Shown here piece by piece: positions 7,466-16,747 of a stretch of DNA of 64,000 nucleotides; position 1 is the first letter of the stretch; every line of letters starts with the position of its first letter. The stretch lies in the NCBI GenBank assembly GCA_963707145.1, contig CAVPOQ010000004.1:62001-126000 (forward strand), in the 5' to 3' direction. Made by a program: the position numbers and the translations under genes. The DNA is from RPQJ01 sp963707145 (GTDB lineage Bacteria; Pseudomonadota; Gammaproteobacteria; Steroidobacterales; Steroidobacteraceae). The notes beneath the pieces are model-generated. The model saw only the letters and a program-made list of their open reading frames with translations, was not told the origin of the DNA and ran no database searches.

Positions 7466-8794
7466 ATGCTCTGGTTCGAACGCCCCTTCCTGCAGGTCCT
7501 GCGCCGCGAGTACGCCGGCGCCATGCGTTTCGACGAGGACGACGCGGGCGATGTCATGCCCGCGGCTCCGTCCGGGCCCTGCCAGCTCTACGTGCACGTG
7601 CCGTTCTGCGAGGTGCTGTGCCCGTTCTGCTCGTTCCACCGCGTGCGCTACAACGAGTCGAAGACCGCGCGCTACTTCGCGGCGCTGCGCCGGGAGATCG
7701 TCCTCTACCACGATGCCGGCTTCCGCTTCCGGGACCTGTACGTGGGCGGCGGCACGCCGACGGTGAACCCCGACGAACTGGTCGCCACGCTCGACCTGGT
7801 GCGCTCGGTCTCGCCCCTGCGCACCGTCTCGATCGAGACCAACCCGAACCACCTCGAACCCGAGGTGCTCGTCCGCTACCGCGACGCCGGGGTCACGCGC
7901 TTCTCGGTCGGCGTGCAGAGCTTCGACGACGGCCTGCTCGCCGGCATGGAACGCCTCGAGAAGTACGGCAGCGGTGCGGAGATCCGCGCCCGCCTCGTGG
8001 GCGCCCGCGGCATCTTCCCCACGCTCAACGTGGACATGATCTTCAACCTGCCCGGGCAGACCATGGCGATGCTCGACGCCGACATCGACGCGCTGCTCGA
8101 GCTCGACGTCGACCAGGTGTCGTTCTACCCGCTGATGACCGCGCCCACCGCCCGCCACAAGATGCAGAAGTCGATGGGCCGGGCCGACGAGTCGCTGCGC
8201 CACCCGATGTACGAACGCGTGCTCGAGCGCCTGCTGCCGCGCTACCGCGCCTCCTCCGCCTGGTGCTTCACGCGCGGCGAGGGCATGTACGACGAGTACA
8301 TCATCGACGAGGACGACTACGTGGGCGTCGGCAGCGGGGCGTTCAGCTACGTGGGCGACTCGATGTACTCGACGACGTTCTCGCTCAACCACTACTGCCG
8401 GCGCGTCGAGGGCGGGCAGAGCGGCATCACCCAGCGGCGCACGCTGGGCCTGAAGGAGCGCATGCGCTACGACTTCCTGGTGCGACTGTTCGGCGGTGCG
8501 CTCAGGCGCGAGTACGTCGCCGAGCGCTACGGGGCGGCGTTCTGGCTGCGCATGGCGCCGGAGCTGGTGGCGATGCGGCTGCTGGGCGCGACGCGGCAGG
8601 AGTCGGACTCGTTGCGGCTCACCCGCCGCGGGATGTACTGCTGGGTGCTGATGATGGCGGAGTTCTTCAACTCGGTGAACGACGTACGCGAGCAGATGCG
8701 CGAACACATCCGCGCCGAGCTCGACGCCTGGAACGAGGAGGCGAAGGTGCCCGTGAGCGCGATCGGCGGCCTGTCGCGGAGCCGCGGCCAGTGA
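7466..8794 (+). CDS. HemN/ChuW-like radical SAM protein
   Basis: A 442-residue radical SAM enzyme of the coproporphyrinogen III oxidase-like family. The [4Fe-4S]-SAM motif CxxxCxxC (CEVLCPFC) is at residues 48-55 in the context YVHVPFC, followed by the glycine motif YVGGGTPT and the HemN-type QSFDDGLL and IFNLPGQT segments. Family members include HemN, HemW and the heme-degrading ChuW/HutW methyltransferases; the sequence does not tell which reaction applies. It begins 38 bases after hypF and overlaps hypE by 4 bases, so it is in the hyp operon. Either a heme-supply role for the multiheme cytochromes downstream or an accessory maturation role is possible. Confidence 0.8.
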   Translation: MLWFERPFLQVLRREYAGAMRFDEDDAGDVMPAAPSGPCQLYVHVPFCEVLCPFCSFHRVRYNESKTARYFAALRREIVLYHDAGFRFRDLYVGGGTPTVNPDELVATLDLVRSVSPLRTVSIETNPNHLEPEVLVRYRDAGVTRFSVGVQSFDDGLLAGMERLEKYGSGAEIRARLVGARGIFPTLNVDMIFNLPGQTMAMLDADIDALLELDVDQVSFYPLMTAPTARHKMQKSMGRADESLRHPMYERVLERLLPRYRASSAWCFTRGEGMYDEYIIDEDDYVGVGSGAFSYVGDSMYSTTFSLNHYCRRVEGGQSGITQRRTLGLKERMRYDFLVRLFGGALRREYVAERYGAAFWLRMAPELVAMRLLGATRQESDSLRLTRRGMYCWVLMMAEFFNSVNDVREQMREHIRAELDAWNEEAKVPVSAIGGLSRSRGQ

Positions 8795-9807
8795 CGCAGC
8801 AGGACACGCACGTCTCCCTCGCCCACGGCAACGGCGGGCGCTTCATGCGCGAGCTGATCACGGAGGTGTTCGCGCGCCACCTCGCGAACCCGCTGCTCGA
8901 TACCGATACCGACGCGGCCGTGCTGCCCTGGGATTCGCGCGACGGCCAGCTCGTCTTCACGACCGACAGCTTCACCGTGCAGCCCATCGAGTTCCCGGGC
9001 GGCAACATCGGCTCGCTGGCCGTGCACGGCACGACGAACGACCTCGCGGTGGCCGGCGCTACACCTAAGTACCTGAGCCTCGGCGTGCTGCTCGAGGAAG
9101 GCCTCGAGTTCGCGGTGCTCGAGCGCATCGTGGCCGGCATCGCCGCGGCCGCGCGCGAGATCGGGGTCGTGGTCGCGGCGGGCGACACGAAGGTGGTGCG
9201 GCGCGGCGAGGGTGGCGGCATCTACCTGAACACCAGCGGCATCGGCGTCAAGGATCCGCGCCTCGAGCTCGGCATCGGCCGGGTGCGCGCGGGAGACGCG
9301 CTGCTGGTCAGCGGGCCGGTGGGCGACCACGGCATCGCCGTGATGCTCGCGCGCGAGCAGTTCGGCCTGCGTGGCGATCTCCAGTCCGACGCGGCGAGCG
9401 TGCTGCCGCTCACGCGCGAGCTCGTGAAACTGCCGGGCCTCCGGTTCATGCGCGATCCCACGCGCGGCGGCCTCGCCACGGTGGCGCACGAGATCGTGCA
9501 GGGCAGCGGCTTCGGCGTCGCGCTCGACGAGGCGCAGGTGCCGGTGCGCGACTCGGTCCGCGCGGTGTGCGAGATGCTCGGCTACGACCCGTACTACCTC
9601 GCCTGCGAGGGGCGGGTCGTCGCCGTGGTCGCGCACGAGGACGCGGGCCGGGCGCTCGCGGCGATGCAGGCGCTGCCCGCCGGGCGCGACGCGGCGATCA
9701 TCGGCCGCGTGCAGGAGCAGCCGGCGCGCGTGCTGCTTGCGACCGCGATCGGCGGCGAGCGCGCGCTCGAGGAACTCGAGGACGATCCGCTGCCGCGGAT
9801 CTGCTGA
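8791..9807 (+). CDS. hypE: HypE carbamoyl dehydratase
   Basis: A 338-residue HypE of the PurM-like ATP-binding family. HypE accepts the carbamoyl group from HypF on its C-terminal cysteine and dehydrates it to thiocyanate for the iron cyanide ligands. The hallmark C terminus PRIC is intact. HGNGGRFM, TTDSFTV and the RDPTRGGLAT motif are present. The GTG start overlaps the stop of the radical SAM gene (GTGA), indicating coupling. Confidence 0.95.
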   Translation: MTQQDTHVSLAHGNGGRFMRELITEVFARHLANPLLDTDTDAAVLPWDSRDGQLVFTTDSFTVQPIEFPGGNIGSLAVHGTTNDLAVAGATPKYLSLGVLLEEGLEFAVLERIVAGIAAAAREIGVVVAAGDTKVVRRGEGGGIYLNTSGIGVKDPRLELGIGRVRAGDALLVSGPVGDHGIAVMLAREQFGLRGDLQSDAASVLPLTRELVKLPGLRFMRDPTRGGLATVAHEIVQGSGFGVALDEAQVPVRDSVRAVCEMLGYDPYYLACEGRVVAVVAHEDAGRALAAMQALPAGRDAAIIGRVQEQPARVLLATAIGGERALEELEDDPLPRIC

Positions 9808-9935
9808 TCCGGACGGCGCGACAGCGGTCGGTCACTGACGCGTCGCGCAGCGGCAATAGGCGGATACCGAGAGCCGCGCGCCGTCACTTGAGAATCGCTC
9901 GCAACGCGGGGCTGGCGCCCGCCAACCACGCAGCC

Positions 9936-9951
9936 GAACTGCGGATAACCG
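9936..9951 (+). promoter_or_regulatory. Shared upstream motif, copy 1
   Basis: GAACTGCGGATAACCG, 110 bases before the start of the first surface cytochrome. A near-identical 16-base sequence lies 102 bases before the second one (12974-12989). A weaker relative (GGCGGATACCGAG) occurs near 9856. Candidate activator site or promoter element. The remaining 9808-10060 DNA holds no gene I can support. Confidence 0.4.
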
Positions 9952-10060
9952 AGGTACTGGGAACTTCCTGGCTTCCATACGATCGCGCCTGAATCTGCGG
10001 TTTCCCAGAGACACCGCACATTCGAATCTCGAGTGCGACGGTCCTTCCAGGGAGTCAACC

Positions 10061-12875
10061 ATGAAATTTGCAGGCGCCCGAGGCATCACGCGATCGCGTA
10101 TGCCATTGATTGCGATGCTGGCGCTCGCTGCCACGATCGGTCTGGCCGGTTGTGAAGGCGACGACGGCAAAGACCGGATCCATCGGCCCGACGGGCCCTG
10201 GCGGGGGTGTTGGCCCCACCGGTCCCACCGGTCCAACCGGTCCCACTGGTCCGGGCACACCGACCACGGGCGACTCGACCGGCCTGCTGCGCGGTGATGT
10301 CACCAGCATCACGATCACGGCCGGCAAGGTGACTGTCGAGTTCGACATCAAGGACTCGTCAGGCAGCCCCATCGCCGTGGCGACTCCCACCGAGTTCGAG
10401 TTCGGCATCGCCAAGCTGTTGCCGCGCACCGACGCACGCCCGGCTTACTGGCAGAGCCTCGTCCAGTACTCGACCGGCACCGACTCGGCCACGAGCGCCA
10501 AGGTGCTCCGGCCGTCCACGGAGCGCGGTTCCACGGACGTGGCGAATGCCTCGCGCGGCGACATCACCGCGGTTGCGGGCAAGCCCGGCACGTACAGCTA
10601 TACGTTCTGCACCAACGTCGTGGACGTCGGCACGTTCAAGTACTTCGGCAACACGGGTGCCCCGAGCGCGGTCGCCTGCGGTGTCAACGCCGGCGCCGGC
10701 GCGATCACGAACGCCGCGGGTACGGCGATCCTCGGCGCGATGAACCTGACGTTCGAACCGACCGCGACCTATCGCGTGTACGTGGGCAGCCGCGTTTCGG
10801 CCTACCACTACAACGCGGTCAAGGACTTCCAGGGCGGTACGCCCGGGACGCCGCTCGCGACGCTTGCGAACCTGGTCATAACAGACGCGTCCTGCGGTTC
10901 GTGCCACGGTGACTCGGAGAACCGCGTCTCGCTGCGCTTCCGTAACTTCGAGAGCACGGACGCGAGCGCGAACGTGCACGGCGGCAACCGCTTCGAAACC
11001 GGGTCCTGCTCGATCTGCCACAACAGCTCGTGGTACAGCTCGACCGTGTCGCGGGCCGACAAGTGGGCCACCGAGCTCGACCTGCCGCAGCTGGTTCACA
11101 AGCTGCACCAGGGCAATGACTTCCCGACGTACCTGGGCGGTACGTTCACGGACATCGACTACTTCCCGCAGCCGATCACCAACTGCACGACCTGCCACAA
11201 CAACCAGGCGTCGCTGCTCGCATCCTCCCAGCCGGCCGGAAGGTCGGACGAGAACAAGACCGCGTTCCTCAACAGGATCAGCCAGTTCGGCTGCAGCGGT
11301 TGCCACAGCGGCAACGTTGATGCCGGCATGAACGTCGACTATTCGAACCACTTCGGCAACCAGGTCGACGACCGCAACTGCGGCCTCTGCCACAACAACG
11401 TCGACGGGTTCCAGAAGGTGGCCGAGACCCACCCGAAGCCGGCGAACCAGGACGTCTACAGCACCCCGAACAGCCCGGCCATCAAGGCGGGTGGTGCGGC
11501 GCTGAAGTACACCATCAGTTCGGTGACGCTGAATGCCACGCGGCAGCCGGTCGTCAAGTTCCTGGTCCAGTACAAGACGCTGGACGCGAAGGGTGTGCCG
11601 ACGGGCGACTACCTGAACCTGAACGTCAAGGCGCTGCCGGCGGGCTGGACGATCAGTGGCGCGTCCTTCGTCATCGCCTGGAGCGGCAACGACGCGGTGA
11701 ACTCCACCCCGGCGGACTTCAACAACGCCGGCGTGAACACGATCCTCGTCGGCGGCATCGCGCAAGGCGGCCAGACCTTCTTCGGCAACCCGGCGCTCAC
11801 CAACACGCGCAGCACGACGGCCCCGTACCCGGTGACCTTCACCGCCATCAGCCCGGTCGACAGCACCTTTGAGCGTGCGGCGTTCGACCAGCCGCTGTCG
11901 GTGTCGCTGTCGTCGGTGCTCGCCACGGTGTCCGATCCGGATGCCACGGGCGTCCAGACGGTGACCCTGCCGCGCTCGGTGCCGGCCGGTGCGACGCTGA
12001 CGATGGTGGCGATGGAGAGCCACTTCACGATGAACGGCAACATCACCGCGGCGGACGCGGCGCTGAAGGGCCTCGACAACCTGTCGACGACGACGGTCAA
12101 CGAGACCGCCGTGTCGACGCGCCGCTACGTGAACGCGACGACGTCCGGCGTCGTGGACGTGAACCAGTGCCTGCTCTGCCACGAGCAGAACCTGGGCTTC
12201 CACAACGCGAGCGGCCGGCGCAACAACCCCGACCACTGCGCGATGTGCCACAACACCGAGACCGCGAGCAGCAACACGTTCGCGGGTTGCGTCTGGCTCA
12301 ACCCGACGCTCGACGATCCGGCGACGGCATCGCCAGTCGGCAAGTGGGTGCCTGATCCGACCTGCGCGCAGCCGGGCCACGTCAAGGTGGCGTCGAAGCC
12401 CATGAACCTCAAGGACATGGTGCATGCGCTGCATGCGGCTGGCCTGACCGAGGGTGAGGCCGTCGGCGAGTTCAACTTCATTCGCGGCAACCCGAACAGC
12501 GGTTCAGGCGGCACCGGCGTCTATGAGTTCGCCGAGGTCAGGTTCCCGAACCGGCTCGACAACTGCGAGAGCTGCCACAAGCCCGGCACGTACGACGTGG
12601 ATCTCGTGCCGAACGTGCGGAGCACCGTGTACGACGCGTTCCCAGGCCTGTCGGTGGTCGGCCCGTGGCCGATCACCGGCCCGTCGTTCGCCGAGCAGAT
12701 GGTCCGCAAGCTGCCCATCACGGCCGCCTGCAGCACCTGCCACGACTCGGACGGCAGCATCGCGCACTACGCCACCAACACCTCGACGGCCCTCGGTGTC
12801 GAGAGCTGCGACGTCTGCCACGGCCCGGGCCGCACGGCGGACGCGGTGGAGGCACACGCGGAACGTAACCAGTAA
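10061..12875 (+). CDS. OmcA/MtrC-type decaheme surface lipoprotein (frameshifted near 5' end)
   Basis: An outer-surface decaheme cytochrome of the OmcA/MtrC family, about 937 residues. The signal peptide ends in lipobox LAGC. It is followed by a collagen-like Gly-X-Y stretch (repeated GPT). The layout matches the four-domain family: beta domain I, hemes 1-5 (CGSCH, CSICH, CTTCH, CSGCH, CGLCH; about residues 278-445), beta domain III, hemes 6-10 (CLLCH, CAMCH, CESCH, CSTCH, CDVCH; about 703-920). One base too many in the AAA at about 10168-10171 separates the signal peptide frame from the rest; dropping one A joins DDGK to TGSIGP. AGGGAG ribosome site before the ATG. It would pass electrons from an MtrAB-type conduit to outside acceptors. 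Confidence 0.88.
10199..10262 (+). repeat. Collagen-like Gly-Pro-Thr coding repeat
   Basis: Imperfect 9-base repeats of the GGTCCCACC type encode successive Gly-Pro-Thr triplets just after the lipidated cysteine. The coding periodicity explains the DNA repeat. Such runs are prone to slippage. Confidence 0.7.
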
Positions 12876-12898
12876 CGGTTCGGTTCCGTAGCAACTCA

Positions 12899-12934
12899 GG
12901 GGAGGGGTGGTTGCCACCCCTCCCTTTTTCTTTT
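12899..12934 (+). terminator. Rho-independent terminator after first surface cytochrome
   Basis: An 11-bp perfect stem (GGGAGGGGTGG / CCACCCCTCCC) with a TTG loop is followed by TTTTTCTTTT. It ends the first cytochrome transcript, so the second cytochrome gene must have its own promoter. Confidence 0.9.
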
Positions 12935-12973
12935 CGAGTCTTCATTTCCTAGGGACTGTCCGCAGCCCCGCGT

Positions 12974-12989
12974 GAATTGCGGATTACCG
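12974..12989 (+). promoter_or_regulatory. Shared upstream motif, copy 2
   Basis: GAATTGCGGATTACCG matches copy 1 (9936-9951) at 14 of 16 positions and lies at nearly the same distance from the downstream start codon. No convincing -35/-10 pair is visible around it. Confidence 0.4.
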
Positions 12990-14051
12990 CTATGCCTGCA
13001 TCCGCGGGTCAGCCCCTAACATCCACCGGACCGCGCGTGAGCCGGGCAACCTGCCCTGCGGCCGTGTCGATCCAGACGGGAGTCGAGCAAATGACGAGGA
13101 CAGTCGCCCGGGGCGCCGCGCGCACGCCCATGCCCTACCTGCTGCTGGCCCTGGCGGCGCTCGGGCTCGCGGCATGCGAGGGGGACACCATCAAGCGCGG
13201 CGCGGAGGGCCCCTCCGGGCCTTCAGGCCCACCCGGCAATCCCGGCACCCCGAATTTCCCGCTGCCGGCCGCGAATGCCACGGCGCTCAAGGTGCAGGTC
13301 ACCTCCGTCTCGGTGCCCACCGACGGCCGGCCGGTCGTGAACCTCTTCATCACCGATCAGCAGGACCGGGCAGTCACCGGATTGCCCGCCGCCAACGTCT
13401 ACTTCGTGCTGGCCCGGCTCGAATCCGCGTTGAACGGCACGTCGAGCACCTGGCACGCGATCACGCGTCGTACCGAGGCCTTCCCGGGCACGCCGGCACC
13501 GCAGCCGCCACAGTACGTCACGGGGACGGGCCCCACGAACCAGGGCTACACCGAACCGGCCACCGCGGGCACGTGGGTGGGCAACGGCAACGGCACGTTC
13601 CGCTACACCTACAAGGCGAGCCTCACGACCATCCGCAGATCCCCTACGACCCGAGCCTGCCCACCGCGTGGGCCTCGAGATCCGCCTGGCGGCGAGCAGC
13701 TGGCGCCGGCAACATCCCGGCGAACAACGCGCCATACACGTTCATCCCCGCCACCGGCGCGCCGATTGCGCAGTCCGGCCGCGAGATCGTGGACAACGGC
13801 AGCTGCAACGCCTGCCATGACGAGCTCTCGTCCCACGGCAACGCGCGCTTCGACCTCGAGTACTGCGCGATGTGCCACGAGTCATACTCGTTCGACGCAC
13901 AGACCGGCAACACCGTCGACCTCAAGGTGATGATCCACAAGATCCACCGGGGAAGAACCTGCCGTCGGTCCAGGCGGGCGGTTTCTACGGGATCTTCGGC
14001 TTCGGCAACTTCTTCCAGAACTACAGCGACCTCGTCTATACGCAGGACATC

Positions 14052-14243
14052 CGCAACTGCCAGACCTGCCATCGCGAGAGCGATTCGGAGACGCCGCAGG
14101 CATCGAACTGGCGGCTCACGGTGAATCGCGAGAGCTGCGGCTCCTGCCACGACACCACGAACTTCGATACGGGCGAGAACCACGCCGGCGTGGCGGCGAC
14201 CGACGACACCTGCATCACCTGCCACGGCCCGAATTCGAGCCTG
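14052..14243 (+). repeat. Tri-heme module, copy A
   Basis: First copy of a tandem in-frame duplication with a period of 306 bases (102 codons). The 64-residue core, from RNCQTCH to HGPNSSL, matches copy B at 48 of 64 positions and carries three heme motifs. The linker that follows is also related between copies (HVDP...KFQYEIL versus HYDP...KFRYEVL). Confidence 0.85.
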
Positions 14244-14357
14244 CAGGGCGGCCAGCTCCAGGTCCCGGCCGCGCACGTGGATCCGGTCGCCGAGGCGAGC
14301 GGGAAGTTCCAGTATGAGATTCTCAAAGTCGCGGACACGGCGCCGGGGCAGGACCAG

Positions 14358-14549
14358 CGCAACTGCACGACCTGCCACACCGAGACCGACACCAACACGC
14401 CGCAGGCGAGCAACTGGCGCTTGACCGTGAACAGCGACACCTGCGGCTCCTGCCACGACAACGTCAACTTCGCGACCGGCGTCAACCACGGCGGCGTCGC
14501 TGCGACCGACGACACGTGCACGAGCTGCCACGGGCCGAACTCGAACCTC
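14358..14549 (+). repeat. Tri-heme module, copy B
   Basis: Second copy of the duplicated 3-heme unit, from RNCTTCH to HGPNSNL, offset by 306 bases from copy A, with no indel between the two cores. Confidence 0.85.
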
Positions 14550-15748
14550 GGACTGAGCACCGCCCAGAGGCACTACGATCCGCTGCTGCTGGCCGGCGAC
14601 AAGTTCAGGTACGAAGTGCTGAGCGTCGTGAACAGCGCGCCGGGCCAGAAGCCCACGGTCACGATCCGCGTGACGGATCCGACCAACAACAACACGCCAT
14701 ACGACATCAAGGCGCCCGGCGGTCCGTTCCAGACCGGCAATGCCTCGCTGCGGTCGACGTCGCGTGCTCCACGCGGCCCGACTTCACCAACACTGGCAGC
14801 GGCTGGGCGACGGCGACCCGGCACGCCGGCGCAGCCGATCAGCATCGACTTCAAGGCGAACGGAGTCGCGGATCCCGCGTTCCCCGGCGCCTTCAAGGCG
14901 ACGGCGACCGGTCGCGATCCCTGCGGCCGCCACCGGCTCGGGCAGCGCAATGCTCGAGGGCCGGCCCAACGTGTACCTCGACGTCGACCGCGACGGCGAC
15001 GTCGAGATCGCTGCGGTGCCGGTCGTCTCGGACGGCAAGACCTTTGCGATCACCGACCCGACGCCGGTGCCGTACCGCAAGGTCGTGGACATCCAGCAGT
15101 GCAACGACTGCCACAAGCGGCTGTCGATCCACGGGGAGAGCCGCACGGGCAATGCCGAGCTCTGCGCCGCCTGCCACAACCCGAACGCGACGGACATCAA
15201 TCGGCGCGTGGCAGGATCCAGCTGCCAGGCCGTCACCGGCACGCTCGACGACCAGACCATCGACTTCAAGGTGATGGTGCACGCGATCCACGCGGGCGCT
15301 ATCGCCGGTACAAGGTCTGCGGGTACGGCAACACCGGCTACGACTTCAGCGACCTCAGGTACCCCGGCAGGCTCAACAACTGCGAGGGATGTCACCTGCC
15401 GGGCACCTACTATCCGCCGGACTCCGCGTACGCGTTCGCGACGACCACCGACGCCGCGCCGGCGACGAGTCCGGATCGCGCGACGCCGCTCGGGGACATC
15501 GCCACCACACCGGCGACGGCCGTGTGCTCGGCCTGCCACCGAGCCAGGCCGCGCGCAATCACATGCCTCGACCGCACGGCGGCTCGAACACGCGGTGAAG
15601 GCCGCCGACAGCACGACGCCCGCGCACGCCGCCCGAGGGGTGCCCCACCTGCCACGGGCCGGGCCAGAATGCCGACGTGAAGGCGGTGCACGGCGTCGGC
15701 GAGTTCCAATTCAACTGAGGCGGATATGAGGCATTCAATGAGCCGCTG

Positions 15749-16704
15749 TTGCTCCGCCTGGTCGCGCTTGCCGCGCTCCTGCCATGCGTGGCGCTCGCCG
15801 CAGGAGGCGACCACGGCGGCCGCGCCCGCCGTTGCAGCGCCGTCCAAGGCCGCCCGCCTACAGCAAGAAGGGCGCCGACACCTGCCTCGGCTGCCACGAC
15901 GACGCGGTCACGCTCGCGGTGTTCCACGGCAAGCACGGCCAGCCCGCGGATCCCCGCAGCCCGTTCGGCAAGGGCCAGCTGCAGTGCGAGGCCTGCCACG
16001 GCCCCGCTGGCGACCACACCAAGCGCGTCAAGAAGGGCGAGACCCGCCCGCCGGTGATCCGCTTCGGGCGCGACTCGGCGGCGCCGGTGTCCGTGCAGAA
16101 CGGCATGTGCCTCGGCTGCCACGAGAAGTCCATGGCGAGCGACTGGCACACGGGCCCGCACGACGCGGCCAAGGTGTCGTGCGCGTCCTGCCACGACAGC
16201 CACGTGCGCAAGGACGCGGTGCTCTCGCGGCACACCCAGGCCGACGTCTGCTACACCTGCCACGTCGCCACCCGCGTGCAGTTCCAGAAGCCCTACGCGC
16301 ACCCGGTGCGCCAGGGCAAGGTCGCCTGCAGCGACTGCCACGCGCCGCACGGCTCGATCACCGACAAGCAGCTCGTGAAGGCGACGCTCAACCAGACCTG
16401 CTTCGAGTGCCACGCCGACAAGCGCGGCCCGTTCCTCTGGGAGCACGCACCGGCGGCCGAGGACTGCTCGATCTGCCACGCGCCGCACGGCGCGTCGAAC
16501 CCAGGCATCCTCACGGCGCGCGGGCCGGTGCTGTGCCAGTCCTGCCACTCGCAGCAGGGCCACCCGAGCTACGCCTACGGCCCGTCGGGACTGCCCGGCG
16601 GCGGCGGGCGGCCGACCACCGCACTGCCGCTCGGCAACTGCCTGAACTGCCACACCCAGGTGCACGGATCGAACCATCCCTCGGGCGCGACGCTGACGCG
16701 CTGA
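15749..16704 (+). CDS. mtrA: MtrA/DmsE-type decaheme periplasmic cytochrome (N terminus frameshifted)
   Basis: A decaheme cytochrome of the MtrA/PioA/DmsE family that sits inside an MtrB barrel and carries electrons across the outer membrane. Ten heme motifs in order: CLGCH, CEACH, CLGCH, CASCH, CYTCH, CSDCH, CFECH, CSICH, CQSCH, CLNCH, with His-rich spacing typical of the family. The signal peptide (LLLRLVALAALLPCVALAAGG) is in one frame and the mature part in another, with breaks near 15820 and 15852; all heme motifs follow in one frame from about 15860. The start is uncertain: TTG 15749 in the signal-peptide frame, or ATG 15726/15738 if there is another one-base error. Confidence 0.85.
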
Positions 16705-16747
16705 ACGCCACGTGCCGTCGCTCCGCAGCCAGAACCCGGTGAAGCCC

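Larger units (their letters stand above)
13091..15718 (+). pseudogene. OmcA/MtrC-type 13-heme surface lipoprotein, disrupted by about ten frameshifts
   Basis: A second outer-surface cytochrome, about 875 residues if reconstructed. Lipobox LAAC is followed by a short Gly-X-Y segment (GPSGPSGPPGNPGTP). The coding frame changes near 13635, 13660, 13695, 13950, 14752, 14825, 14918, 15300, 15540, 15565 and 15640; several breaks look like one C or G missing from a run (for example ATCCGCAG where ATCCCGCAG is expected). All CxxCH motifs survive: CNACH, CAMCH, then CQTCH/CGSCH/CITCH and its copy CTTCH/CGSCH/CTSCH, then CNDCH, CAACH, CEGCH, CSACH, CPTCH, 13 in all. Preserved motifs argue for read errors over old decay, but as read it cannot be translated. 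Confidence 0.8.

Noticed and set aside
10165..10175. Programmed ribosomal frameshifting in the first surface cytochrome
   Set aside because: No slippery heptamer or downstream pseudoknot is visible, and similar one-base breaks occur in unrelated neighbours, so sequence error is simpler.
10199..10262. CRISPR-like or minisatellite DNA repeat
   Set aside because: The 9-base periodicity is the codon pattern of Gly-Pro-Thr triplets, and there are no spacers.
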